This document shows positions 43,604 to 52,863 of a stretch of DNA of 64,000 nt, piece by piece (positions within the stretch are counted from its first letter, which is position 1; every line of letters starts with the position of its first letter). Source of the DNA: Pseudomonadota bacterium (lineage in GTDB: Bacteria > Pseudomonadota > Gammaproteobacteria > Burkholderiales > Burkholderiaceae_C); the NCBI GenBank assembly GCA_020161775.1, contig JAIUOW010000003.1, positions 186,001 to 250,000 on the forward strand, written 5' to 3'. The notes below the pieces were generated by a model. The model did no database searches. It saw only the letters and a program-made list of their open reading frames with translations, and was not told where the DNA came from. The position numbers were made by a program, and so were the translations under genes.

Positions 43604-44458
43604 TTATTTTTCCGTATCAACCAGGCCCTTGACGAACCACTTTTGCATCAGCATCACCACGATGGCGGGCGGCAGCATCGCCAGGATGGCGGTGGCCATG
43701 ACCACGTTCCATTCGATGTAGACCTCGCCAAAGATCAGGCGCTTGATGCCCATCACGATGGGGTACATGGATTCGTCGGTGGTGACCAGCAACGGCCACA
43801 GGTACTGGTTCCAGCCATAGATGAACTGGATCACGAACAGCGCCGCCATCGAGGTCTTGGACAGCGGCAGCAGTACGTCCTTGAAAAACCGCATGGGCCC
43901 CGCGCCGTCCATGCGCGCGGCCTCCACGAGCTCGTCAGGCACGGTCATGAAGAACTGCCGGAACAGGAACGTGGCCGTGGCCGACGCGATCAGCGGAATC
44001 GTCAGGCCCGACATGCTGTTGAGCATGCGCAGGTCGGAGATCACTTCGTAGGTGGGGCCGATGCGCACTTCCACCGGCAGCATCAGCGTGACGAAGATCA
44101 TCCAGAACACGATGTTCTTGAACGGGAAGCGGAAGTACACGATGGCAAACGCCGACAGCAGCGAGATGGCGATCTTGCCGATGGCGATGATCAGCGCGCT
44201 GGCCAGGCTGATGCCCATCATGGGCAGGGCCGGTGCGACCGACGCGCCAGCTTCGGTCTTGCCGCCAAACAGCGCGAAGCGGTAGCTTTCGACGATGTTG
44301 TTGCCCGGCAGCAGCGAGATCGGGTTGCTGGACATGATCTGCTCGGCCGTCTGCGTGGAGCCGATGAAGGTCACGTAGATCGGGAAGAACACCACGACCA
44401 CCCCCAGGATGAGGATGGCGTGCGAGATGAAGTCGAGGACGGGGTTGCGCTGGATCAT
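43604..44458 (-). CDS. ugpE: ABC transporter permease, UgpE type
   Basis: A 284-residue inner-membrane permease with six predicted segments and the EAA loop EAARMDGAGPMRFF that contacts the ATPase. The N-terminal segment and long periplasmic loop match UgpE/MalG. The gene lies directly upstream of ugpC and 1 base after ugpA, consistent with the ugpBAEC order. Confidence 0.94.
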   Translation of the reverse strand: MIQRNPVLDFISHAILILGVVVVFFPIYVTFIGSTQTAEQIMSSNPISLLPGNNIVESYRFALFGGKTEAGASVAPALPMMGISLASALIIAIGKIAISLLSAFAIVYFRFPFKNIVFWMIFVTLMLPVEVRIGPTYEVISDLRMLNSMSGLTIPLIASATATFLFRQFFMTVPDELVEAARMDGAGPMRFFKDVLLPLSKTSMAALFVIQFIYGWNQYLWPLLVTTDESMYPIVMGIKRLIFGEVYIEWNVVMATAILAMLPPAIVVMLMQKWFVKGLVDTEK

Positions 44459-44459
44459 G

Positions 44460-45341
44460 TCAGTAATGAACCTTCTTCTCGACGAACTTGAACTGGATCA
44501 CGGTGAGCGCGATCACGATCAGCATCAGGATCACCGACTGCGCGGCCGAGCCGTTGATGTCCATGGCCTTGAAGCCGTCGTAATAGACCTTGTAGACCAG
44601 GATGGAGGTGTCCTTGCCCGGGCCGCCGTTGGTGGCGGCGTCCACGATGGCAAAGGTTTCGAAGAACGCATGCACGACGTTGATGACCAGCAGGAAGAAC
44701 GTGGTGGGTGACAGCAGCGGGAACACGATGCTCCAGAAGCGCTTCCAGGGCGTGGCGCCGTCGATGGTGGCGGCCTCGATCAGCGAATGCGGGATCGACT
44801 GCAGCCCGGCCAGGAAGAACAGGAAGTTGTAGGAGATGTACTTCCAGATGGACGCGATCACGATCAGTGCCATGGCATGGTTGCCGTTGAGCACGTGGTT
44901 CCACTCAAAACCCATTTCAATCAGCGCGTAGCGGATCACGCCATAGGGCGAGGCGAACATCATCAGCCACAGCACGCCAGCCACCACCGGCGCCACCGCA
45001 TACGGCCAGATCAGCAGGGTCTTGTAAAGCCCGGCCGCGCGCACCACGCGATTGGCCATGACGGCCAGCAGCAGTGACAGCGCCAGGCCGCCGACGGCCA
45101 CCAGCGCCGAGAAGATGGCGGTGATGCGGAAGGAGTCGAGGTAGGAGGGGTCGGCAAACAGCCGCTTGAAATTGTCCAGGCCGACGAATTCGCGGGTGGC
45201 GCCAAACGCGTCTTCCTGCAGCACGCTCTGGTATAGCGCCTGGCCGGCCGGCCAGAAAAAGAACACCAGGATGATCGCCATCTGCGGCGCGATCAGCGCC
45301 CAGGGCAACCATGTGGATTTGAAAGTGACTCGTTTTTCCAT
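44460..45341 (-). CDS. ugpA: ABC transporter permease, UgpA type
   Basis: A 293-residue inner-membrane permease with six segments and the EAA loop EAATIDGATPWKRF. The N-terminus (TWLPWALIAPQMAIILVFFF) is typical of UgpA/MalF-type subunits. It is separated from ugpB by 95 bases that contain an intrinsic terminator, so its level should be lower than that of the binding protein. Confidence 0.94.
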   Translation of the reverse strand: MEKRVTFKSTWLPWALIAPQMAIILVFFFWPAGQALYQSVLQEDAFGATREFVGLDNFKRLFADPSYLDSFRITAIFSALVAVGGLALSLLLAVMANRVVRAAGLYKTLLIWPYAVAPVVAGVLWLMMFASPYGVIRYALIEMGFEWNHVLNGNHAMALIVIASIWKYISYNFLFFLAGLQSIPHSLIEAATIDGATPWKRFWSIVFPLLSPTTFFLLVINVVHAFFETFAIVDAATNGGPGKDTSILVYKVYYDGFKAMDINGSAAQSVILMLIVIALTVIQFKFVEKKVHY

Positions 45342-45362
45342 ACTGATATTGTGGCCTGCTAC

Positions 45363-45392
45363 AAAAAATCCTCCCCCGCTTGGCGGGGGAGG
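45363..45392 (-). terminator. Intrinsic terminator between ugpB and ugpA
   Basis: On the minus strand CCTCCCCCGC pairs with GCGGGGGAGG through a 3-base loop, followed by ATTTTTTG. It lies after the ugpB stop and before ugpA, so it should partially attenuate the operon. Confidence 0.75.
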
Positions 45393-45436
45393 GCAGGGGT
45401 GGGGGTGCCGTCAGTACGGCCAAAGGCAAAAGTCCG

Positions 45437-46741
45437 TCAGGACTTATTCGCCTTCTGGAAGCGCTCCAGCTGCTCGTTGCCGCGCTTGACGGCATTGTCC
45501 AGCGCTTCCTTGGGCTGCTTGCTGCCCTGCCACACGCCTTCCAGTTCCTCGTCAATGATGGTGCGGATCTGCACGAAATTGCCCAGGCGCACGCCACGCG
45601 ACTTGTCGGTCGTCTTGCGGATCATCTGGTTGACGGAGACGTCGGCGCCCGGGTTCTGCTTGTAGAAGCCGGATTTTTCGGTCAGGTCGAACGAGGCCTT
45701 GGTGACTGGCAGGTAGCCGGTGCGCTGGTGGCTGGCGGCCGCCACTTCAGGCTTGGACAGGTGGTTCAGGAAAGCGGCCACGGCCTTGTATTCCTCGGGC
45801 TTCTTGCCGGCCATCACCCAGATGCTGGCGCCGCCGATCACGGTGTTCTGCGGTGCGCCGGGCACGTCGGGGTAGTAGGGCAGGGTGCCCGTGCCGTAGC
45901 CGAACTTGCCGTTGCGCTTGACGCTGCCGGCCAGGGCCGACGAGCCGGTGGCCATGGCGCATTCGCCGGACACGAAGGTCGCGTCGGCCTTGTTGTCGCG
46001 GCCCTTGTAGACAAAGAGGCCGCTCTTGGCCATGTTGGCCAGGTTTTCAATGTGGCGCACGTGCAGCGGGCTGTTGAACGCCAGGCGCGTGTCCAGGCCG
46101 CCGAAGCCGTTGTTCTTGGTTGCGTACAGCACGTTGTGCCAGGCCGAGAAACTTTCCAGCTGCGTCCAGCTGATCCAGCTGGTGGTGAACGGGCACTTGT
46201 GGCCGGATGCCTTGAGCTTGGCGGCAGCCAGGGCCACTTCAGGCCAGGTGGTGGGCGGCTTCTCGGCGTCCAGGCCGGCGGCCTTGAAGGCGTCCTTGTT
46301 GTAGTGGAACACCGGCGTGGAGCTGTTGAACGGGTAGCTCAGCATCTGGCCGTTGGGGGCGGTGTAGTAGCCGGCCACGGCCGGCACGTAGATGCTGGGG
46401 TCGAATTTCAGGCCGGCGTCGTTCATGACCTTGGCCACGGGCACGACGGCGCCCTTGGCGGCCATCATGGTGGCGGTGCCGACTTCAAACACCTGGATCA
46501 TGTGCGGCGCATTGCCGGCACGGTAGGCCGCGATGCCTGCCGTCATGGATTCGGCGTAGCTGCCCTTGAACGTGGGCACCACCTTGTAATTCTTTTGGCT
46601 GGCGTTGAAGTCCTTGGCCAGGTCGTTGACCCATTCGCCCAGGGCGCCGCCCATCGAATGCCACCACTGGACTTCAGTCTGGGCGTGTGCGGGAAAGGCG
46701 AGTACGGCGGCCAGCGCCGCAGCGGAAAGTTGCAGTTTCAT
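45437..46741 (-). CDS. ugpB: Glycerol-3-phosphate-binding periplasmic protein
   Basis: A 434-residue periplasmic substrate-binding protein with a signal peptide ending in FPAHAQ near residue 20. The mature start EVQWWHSMGGALGEWVND is typical of UgpB. NAPHMIQVFEVGTATMM and PVFHYNKDAFKAAGLD follow. It delivers sn-glycerol-3-phosphate or glycerophosphocholine to UgpAE. It is the first gene of the operon and is divergent from the DUF3683 gene across 197 bases in which no clear promoter was assigned. Confidence 0.94.
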   Translation of the reverse strand: MKLQLSAAALAAVLAFPAHAQTEVQWWHSMGGALGEWVNDLAKDFNASQKNYKVVPTFKGSYAESMTAGIAAYRAGNAPHMIQVFEVGTATMMAAKGAVVPVAKVMNDAGLKFDPSIYVPAVAGYYTAPNGQMLSYPFNSSTPVFHYNKDAFKAAGLDAEKPPTTWPEVALAAAKLKASGHKCPFTTSWISWTQLESFSAWHNVLYATKNNGFGGLDTRLAFNSPLHVRHIENLANMAKSGLFVYKGRDNKADATFVSGECAMATGSSALAGSVKRNGKFGYGTGTLPYYPDVPGAPQNTVIGGASIWVMAGKKPEEYKAVAAFLNHLSKPEVAAASHQRTGYLPVTKASFDLTEKSGFYKQNPGADVSVNQMIRKTTDKSRGVRLGNFVQIRTIIDEELEGVWQGSKQPKEALDNAVKRGNEQLERFQKANKS

Positions 46742-46938
46742 GAGTTCTCCTGAATTGGATGCACGAGATTACGATGGATTTGTGACAGGCGATTTAATCT
46801 GCCCGCCATGGCCGCCACAAGCGGGATTTCCATGAGCCCGGGCCAGCCTTGTCCCCTGCGGGACCGTGAATTGGTGCGCTGCGGTAACATCCGCCTTCAG
46901 CCGGGGTGCCTTTCTGGCTGAGCCCAACCAGAAGCCCG

Positions 46939-49900
46939 ATGAACGCTCCTACCACGCTCCAACACCTCATGGCCGCGGTCGATGACGCGCCGCGCCTGCG
47001 AGAGATCCCCTACAACTACACCTCGTTCTCGGACCGCGAGATCGTGATCCGGTTGCTGGGCTCCCGGGCATGGGACGTGCTGAACCAGCTGCGCGAGGAG
47101 CGCCACACCGGCCGTTCGGCCCGTATGCTGTATGAGGTGCTGGGCGACATCTGGGTGGTGCAGCGCAACCCCTACCTGCAGGATGACCTGCTGGACAACC
47201 CCAAGCGCCGCCGCCAGCTGGTGGAGGCCCTGGACCACCGCCTGGCCGAAGTGGACAAGCGCCGCACGCCCGGCACCGACCCGCAGCGCGACGCGCTGGT
47301 GGGCGAGCTGCTGCAGGCGGCCAACGCCGCCATCCGCGCGTTTGACGCCGCGTTTGCCGAAACCGCCGCGCTGCGCCGGCGCGCCCAGCGCCTGCTGGGC
47401 AAGCACACCGCGCGCGACAACATCAAGTTTGACGGCCTGAGCCGCGTGTCGCATGTGACCGACGCGACCGACTGGCGCGTGGAATACCCGTTCGTGGTGC
47501 TCACGCCCGATACCGAGGCCGAGATGGCCGCGCTGGTGCAGTGCTGCATCGAACTTGGCCTGACCATCATCCCGCGCGGGGGCGGCACCGGCTACACCGG
47601 GGGCGCCATTCCGCTGACCTGGAAGAGCGCGGTGATCAACACCGAGAAGCTCGAAGCCATGACCGAGGTGGAGATGGTGTCCATCCCCGGCGTGGACCAT
47701 CCCGTGCCCACGATCTGGACGGAAGCCGGCGTGGTCACGCAGCGCGTGGCCGACGCAGCCGAGCGCGGTGGCTACGTGTTTGCCGTGGACCCGACCTCGG
47801 CCGAGGCTTCCTGCGTGGGCGGCAACATCGCCATGAACGCGGGCGGCAAGAAGGCGGTGCTGTGGGGCACGGCACTGGACAACCTGGTGTCCTGGCGGAT
47901 GGTGACGCCCGATGCGCAGTGGCTGGAGGTGACCCGCCTGGACCACAACCTGGGCAAGATCCACGACGCCGAAATGGCGAGCTTCGAGCTCAAGTACTTC
48001 GAGGCCGATGGCCGCACGCCGGTGCGCACCGAGCGGCTGGACATCCCCGGCAAGACCTTCCGCAAGGAGGGGCTGGGCAAGGACGTGACCGACAAGTTCC
48101 TGAGCGGCCTGCCCGGCATCCAGAAGGAAGGCTGCGACGGCCTGATCACCAGCGGGCGCTGGATCGTGCACCGCATGCCGGCCCACACCCGCACGGTGTG
48201 CATGGAGTTCTTTGGCAATGCGCGCGATGCCGTGCCCAGCATCGTGGAAATCAAGGACTTCATGTTCGCCGAACAAAAGCGAAGCGGTGTCCTGCTGGCG
48301 GGCCTGGAGCACCTGGACGACCGCTACCTCAAGGCCGTGGGCTATGCAACCAAGAGCAAGCGCGGCGGCTTCCCGAAGATGGTGCTGATCGGCGACATTG
48401 CAGGCGACGACGCCGACGCCGTGGCCCGCGTGACGTCCGAGGTGGTGCGGCTGGCCAATTCGCGCAGCGGCGAGGGCTTCGTGGCCGTGAGCCCCGAGGC
48501 GCGCAAGAAATTCTGGCTGGACCGCAAGCGCACGGCCGCCATCAGCCGCCACACCAACGCCTTCAAGATCAACGAAGACGTGGTGATCCCGCTGCCGCGC
48601 ATGGCCGAATACACCGACGGCATCGAGCGCATCAACATCGAGCTGAGCCTGCGCAACAAGCTGCGCCTGGCCGACGAGCTGGAGGCTTTCTTCACCCGCG
48701 GCAACCTGCCGCTGGGCAAGAGCGACGACGCCAGCGAAATCCCGTCGGCCGAGCTGCTGGAAGACCGCGTGGCCCAGGCCGTGGCGCTGGTGCGCGAGGT
48801 GCGCGCTCAGTGGCAGGGCTGGCTGGACCAGGTGGACCCGCTGTTCGCGCAGTTGCAGGACCATACCCTGCGCGCCAGCTGGAAGGTGCAGCTGCGCGTG
48901 CCGCTGGCCCACATCTTTGCCGGGGATGCGTTCAAGCCCATCCTGGAAGAGTGCAACGCGATCCACAAGCGCGTGCTCAAGGGCCGCGTGTGGGTGGCGC
49001 TGCACATGCATGCGGGCGACGGCAACGTGCACACCAACATCCCGGTCAACAGCGACGACTACGAGATGCTGCAAACGGCGCATGAGGCGGTCAAGCGCAT
49101 CATGGTGCTGGCCCGTTCGCTGGACGGCGTGATCTCGGGCGAACATGGCATCGGCATCACCAAGCTGGAATTCCTGACCGACGCCGAGCTGCAGCCGTTC
49201 ACCGACTACAAGCACCGGGTGGACCCCGAAGGCCGCTTCAACAAGGGCAAGCTGCTGCGTGATGGCGGCGCTCCTGGCATGCATGCCGACCTGACCAATG
49301 CCTACACGCCCAGCTTTGGCCTGATGGGGCACGAGTCGCTGATCATGCAGCAAAGCGACATTGGCGCCATTGCCGACAGCGTGAAGGACTGCCTGCGCTG
49401 CGGCAAGTGCAAGCCGGTGTGCGCCACCCATGTGCCGCGCGCCAACCTGCTGTACAGCCCGCGCAACAAGATCCTGGCCACCTCGCTGCTGGTGGAGGCC
49501 TTCCTGTACGAGGAGCAGACGCGCCGCGGCGTGTCGATCAAGCACTGGGAGGAATTCGAGGACGTGGCCGACCACTGCACGGTGTGCCACAAGTGCCTGT
49601 CACCCTGCCCGGTGAACATCGACTTCGGCGATGTCTCCATGAACATGCGCAACCTGCTGCGCAAGATGGGGCAGAAGTCGTTCCGCCCCGGCAACGCGGC
49701 GGCCATGTTCTTCCTCAACGCCACCAGCCCGCAGACCATCAAGCTCATGCGCGGCGCGATGGTGGACGTGGGCTTCAAGGCGCAGCGCCTGGCCAACAAG
49801 GTGCTGCGCGTGGCCGCGCGCAAGCAGACGGCCAGGCCACCTGCCACCGTGGGCACCGCCCCGGTCAAGGAGCAGGTGATCCACTTCATCAACAAGAAGA

Positions 49901-50802
49901 TGCCCGCCGGCCTGCCCAAGAAGACCGCGCGTGCGCTGCTGGACATCGAAGACAAGGACTACGTCCCGATCATCCGCAACCCCGCGGCCACCAATGCCGA
50001 GACCGAAGCGGTGTTCTACTTCCCCGGCTGCGGCTCCGAGCGCCTGTTCAGCCAGGTGGGCCTGGCCACCCAGGCCATGCTGTGGCATGCCGGAGTGCAG
50101 ACCGTGCTGCCGCCAGGCTACCTGTGCTGCGGCTATCCGCAACGCGGCAGCGGCCAGTTCGACAAGGCCGAGAAAATCATCACCGACAACCGGGTGCTGT
50201 TCCACCGCGTGGCCAACACGCTGAACTACCTGGACATCAAGACGGTGGTGGTCAGCTGCGGCACCTGCTATGACCAGCTGCAGGGGTATGAATTTGGCAA
50301 GATCTTCCCGGGCAGCCGCATCATCGACATCCACGAGTACCTGCTGGAAAAGGGCATCACGCTGCAGGGCAAGGACGCCTACCTGTACCACGACCCCTGC
50401 CACAGCCCCATGAAGCTGCAGGACCCGATGAAGACCGTGAAGGCGCTGGTGGGCGACAACGTGCTCAAGAACGAGCGCTGCTGCGGAGAATCCGGCACCC
50501 TGGGCGTGACGCGGCCCGACATCTCCACCCAGGTGCGCTTTCGCAAGGAAGAAGAGCTGCGAAAGGGCGAAGCCCGGCTGCGTGGCACGGGCCAGGTGGC
50601 GCCGGACGCCAACGTCAAGATCCTGACCAGCTGCCCCAGCTGCCTGCAGGGCCTGACGCGCTATGGCAATGACCTGAACAACGGCCTGCTGGAGGCCGAC
50701 TACATCGTGGTCGAGATGGCCAACCAGATCCTGGGCGCCGACTGGATGCCGCAGTACGTGCAGGCTGCCAACAACGGCGGCATCGAGCGCGTGCTGGTGT
50801 GA
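46939..50802 (+). CDS. DUF3683 FAD/FMN-linked oxidoreductase with FeS and CCG domains
   Basis: A 1287-residue multi-domain redox protein. The N-terminal DUF3683 segment ([17 protein letters not shown]) is followed by an FAD-binding PCMH domain with [15 protein letters not shown] (about 210-225) and an FAD-oxidase C-terminal domain with [15 protein letters not shown]. Then come two 4Fe-4S motifs, [11 protein letters not shown] and [13 protein letters not shown], and two CCG-type blocks, [12 protein letters not shown]...CCGYPQ and YHDPCHSP...RCCGESG. It resembles a fusion of GlcD/Dld-type 2-hydroxyacid dehydrogenase with GlcF, so it may oxidise D-lactate or glycolate-like acids to a quinone. 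The substrate is not known. The ATG at 46939 is preferred over an upstream frame start at 46906. Confidence 0.9.
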   Translation: MNAPTTLQHLMAAVDDAPRLREIPYNYTSFSDREIVIRLLGSRAWDVLNQLREERHTGRSARMLYEVLGDIWVVQRNPYLQDDLLDNPKRRRQLVEALDHRLAEVDKRRTPGTDPQRDALVGELLQAANAAIRAFDAAFAETAALRRRAQRLLGKHTARDNIKFDGLSRVSHVTDATDWRVEYPFVVLTPDTEAEMAALVQCCIELGLTIIPRGGGTGYTGGAIPLTWKSAVINTEKLEAMTEVEMVSIPGVDHPVPTIWTEAGVVTQRVADAAERGGYVFAVDPTSAEASCVGGNIAMNAGGKKAVLWGTALDNLVSWRMVTPDAQWLEVTRLDHNLGKIHDAEMASFELKYFEADGRTPVRTERLDIPGKTFRKEGLGKDVTDKFLSGLPGIQKEGCDGLITSGRWIVHRMPAHTRTVCMEFFGNARDAVPSIVEIKDFMFAEQKRSGVLLAGLEHLDDRYLKAVGYATKSKRGGFPKMVLIGDIAGDDADAVARVTSEVVRLANSRSGEGFVAVSPEARKKFWLDRKRTAAISRHTNAFKINEDVVIPLPRMAEYTDGIERINIELSLRNKLRLADELEAFFTRGNLPLGKSDDASEIPSAELLEDRVAQAVALVREVRAQWQGWLDQVDPLFAQLQDHTLRASWKVQLRVPLAHIFAGDAFKPILEECNAIHKRVLKGRVWVALHMHAGDGNVHTNIPVNSDDYEMLQTAHEAVKRIMVLARSLDGVISGEHGIGITKLEFLTDAELQPFTDYKHRVDPEGRFNKGKLLRDGGAPGMHADLTNAYTPSFGLMGHESLIMQQSDIGAIADSVKDCLRCGKCKPVCATHVPRANLLYSPRNKILATSLLVEAFLYEEQTRRGVSIKHWEEFEDVADHCTVCHKCLSPCPVNIDFGDVSMNMRNLLRKMGQKSFRPGNAAAMFFLNATSPQTIKLMRGAMVDVGFKAQRLANKVLRVAARKQTARPPATVGTAPVKEQVIHFINKKMPAGLPKKTARALLDIEDKDYVPIIRNPAATNAETEAVFYFPGCGSERLFSQVGLATQAMLWHAGVQTVLPPGYLCCGYPQRGSGQFDKAEKIITDNRVLFHRVANTLNYLDIKTVVVSCGTCYDQLQGYEFGKIFPGSRIIDIHEYLLEKGITLQGKDAYLYHDPCHSPMKLQDPMKTVKALVGDNVLKNERCCGESGTLGVTRPDISTQVRFRKEEELRKGEARLRGTGQVAPDANVKILTSCPSCLQGLTRYGNDLNNGLLEADYIVVEMANQILGADWMPQYVQAANNGGIERVLV

Positions 50803-51242
50803 TCATGGGGGCGCCGGGCTGCAGCCTTTGTGAGACCGACGGCGGTGTGCTGGTTTACCGCGCGGCCCGGTTTCGCGTGGTGCGTGCGGAGGAACCGGGC
50901 TTTCCCGCGTTTTACCGCGTGATCTGGAACGACCATGCCGCCGAGTTCTCGGATCTGGACACAGGCGGCCAGCGCTTGTGCCTGGACGCCGTGGTGGCGG
51001 TGGAGCAGGCGCTGCGCGAGCAGCTGAGGCCGACCAAGGTCAACCTCGCTTCGCTGGGCAATATGGTGGCCCATGTGCACTGGCATGTGATCGCCCGGTT
51101 TGACTGGGACAGCCACTTTCCGTCGCCGGTGTGGGCCGCAGCGCAGCGCGCGTCGCCGGCAGACCGGTGTGCGGGCGTGGAGGCTCTGCGTGACCAGACC
51201 GAGGCACTGATGGTGCGCAAGCTGCAGGCGCTGGGCGCTTAA
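50799..51242 (+). CDS. HIT-family nucleotide-binding protein
   Basis: A 147-residue histidine-triad protein with the active-site [17 protein letters not shown] (HxHxH) near the C-terminal third. An N-terminal CSLCE element may bind zinc. HIT proteins hydrolyse or transfer nucleotides from phosphoramidates or dinucleotides. The GTG at 50799 overlaps the previous stop (GTGA); the ATG at 50805 is an alternative. It is coupled to the DUF3683 gene. The cellular substrate is unknown. Confidence 0.88.
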   Translation: MIMGAPGCSLCETDGGVLVYRAARFRVVRAEEPGFPAFYRVIWNDHAAEFSDLDTGGQRLCLDAVVAVEQALREQLRPTKVNLASLGNMVAHVHWHVIARFDWDSHFPSPVWAAAQRASPADRCAGVEALRDQTEALMVRKLQALGA

Positions 51243-51390
51243 AACACCGGGGTTCGTGAAATCCGCACGTTTGCTGGCAGTGCCCCTTCGGAGCCTTGGG
51301 ACTTATTGCCTAGGCGCTGCGGCAAAAACCCCCTACAGTGCCGGTATATTCGCTCGCAAGCGCACATGTAAAGATTTTCCGGAGGTTGCA

Positions 51391-52779
51391 ATGCCCGCCC
51401 CATACGTTCAACCCAGGCGACTGGCACCCTTGGCATGGGGTGTCTGCCTGCTTCTGGCCGCGGCCGGAGGCCAGGCGCAGACGGCCGGCGAAGTCGAGTT
51501 CGCGCGGGGCGTGGGCTTCGCCCAGACGCCCGGCGAAAACCCCCGTACGCTGGGCCGGGGCATGCAGCTCAAGGAAGGCGACCGCCTCACGACGGCTGAC
51601 GGCGCCTCCGCCATCATCAAGCTGGCCGACGGCACGCGCATGACCGTGCGGCCCAACTCGGAGCTCGTGCTCCAGCAGTACCAGTTCAAGGAAAACGCGC
51701 CCGACAACAGCATGCTCATGCAGCTGGTGCGGGGTGGCTTCCGGGCGGTGACGGGGCTGATCTCCAAGACCTCGCCCAATGCGGCACGCGTCCAGACCAA
51801 CACCGCCACCATCGGCATCCGCGGTACCGACTTTGATGCCCGCGTATGCGCCAAGGACTGCGGCGCCGAATCGGCCAAGGTGGCCGACGCATCGCGCCCC
51901 AACGCCGTGCTGGCCAGCGCCAAGGTGGTGTCGGCGCAGGGTGACGTCAACGCCGTGGACGGCGCGGGCCAGCGCCGCCGCCTGGTCGATGGCGGCAGCA
52001 TCTACCCGGGCGACATGGTGGAAACCGGCGCCGGCACCCGTGCCGTGCTGGTGTTTCGCGACCAGTCGCGCATGTCGCTCGGCTCGGGCACGAAATTCCG
52101 CGTGGACAACTTCGTCTTTGACGAAAAGAACGCGGGCGAAGGCCGCTTCCTGGTGTCGCTGCTGCGCGGCTCGGTGCGCGCCCTGACGGGCCTGATTGCC
52201 AAGGCCAATAATCGCAACGTGGGTTTCAGCACGGCCACCGCCACCATTGGCATCCGCGGCTCCGGTGGTGACATCAGCTGCACCGGTGCCTGCGCGGGCG
52301 AGCCTGGCGGTGGTGACGCCGGTCTGAGCGTGTTCACCTGGCTGGGCTCCTTCACGGTCACGCCCCAGGGGCAGTCCGCGTTGCAGGTGCTGCAGGCGGG
52401 GCAGGGCCTGTTCATTTCGCCCTCGGGCATCCGCCCGATTGCAACGCAGCCGCCCATGGACACCCCCCGCCCCGACCAGATCAACGTGCCCCAGAGCACG
52501 CTGGACAAGTTGTTTGCGAGCAACAACGTGGCCGATACGGAAGAAGGTCTCTTCGTTTTCGTACGCGACGGCCACATCGAGATCGCCAGCAAGAACGAAG
52601 TCCTGCACCTGGGCAAGGGCGAAGCCGGCTTTGCCAACAACAACGGCGACACCGCCCGGCCCGCCGTCATTCCCAAATTCATCCAGTTCGACAACCTCCC
52701 CCTGCCCACCACCAAGAACCCGTTGCTGGTCAGTGTGCTGGCCGACTCGGGCATCAAGACCGCCAAGCAGTGCAACTGA
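51391..52779 (+). CDS. Exported FecR-domain protein with two FecR repeats
   Basis: A 462-residue protein with a signal peptide ending near GGQAQ (about residue 30). Two FecR modules follow: GMQLKEGDRLTTADGASAI with GGFRAVTGLI and TATIGIRGT, then GSIYPGDMVETGAGTRAVL with GSVRALTGLIAK and TATIGIRGS. Each repeat ends in a short CxxxC insertion (CAKDC, CTGAC). FecR domains outside iron signalling are often found in periplasmic proteins beside two-partner secretion genes. GGAGGT precedes the ATG at 51391; a frame open to 51256 lacks a signal peptide. The TpsB gene follows 84 bases later. Confidence 0.87.
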   Translation: MPAPYVQPRRLAPLAWGVCLLLAAAGGQAQTAGEVEFARGVGFAQTPGENPRTLGRGMQLKEGDRLTTADGASAIIKLADGTRMTVRPNSELVLQQYQFKENAPDNSMLMQLVRGGFRAVTGLISKTSPNAARVQTNTATIGIRGTDFDARVCAKDCGAESAKVADASRPNAVLASAKVVSAQGDVNAVDGAGQRRRLVDGGSIYPGDMVETGAGTRAVLVFRDQSRMSLGSGTKFRVDNFVFDEKNAGEGRFLVSLLRGSVRALTGLIAKANNRNVGFSTATATIGIRGSGGDISCTGACAGEPGGGDAGLSVFTWLGSFTVTPQGQSALQVLQAGQGLFISPSGIRPIATQPPMDTPRPDQINVPQSTLDKLFASNNVADTEEGLFVFVRDGHIEIASKNEVLHLGKGEAGFANNNGDTARPAVIPKFIQFDNLPLPTTKNPLLVSVLADSGIKTAKQCN

Positions 52780-52863
52780 AATCGTTACAGGGCGTGACAA
52801 AGCGCGCCTGCGGGTGCGACAATTTCAGTCAGTGGTGACTGACTTGATAGGGTGAATGACAAG

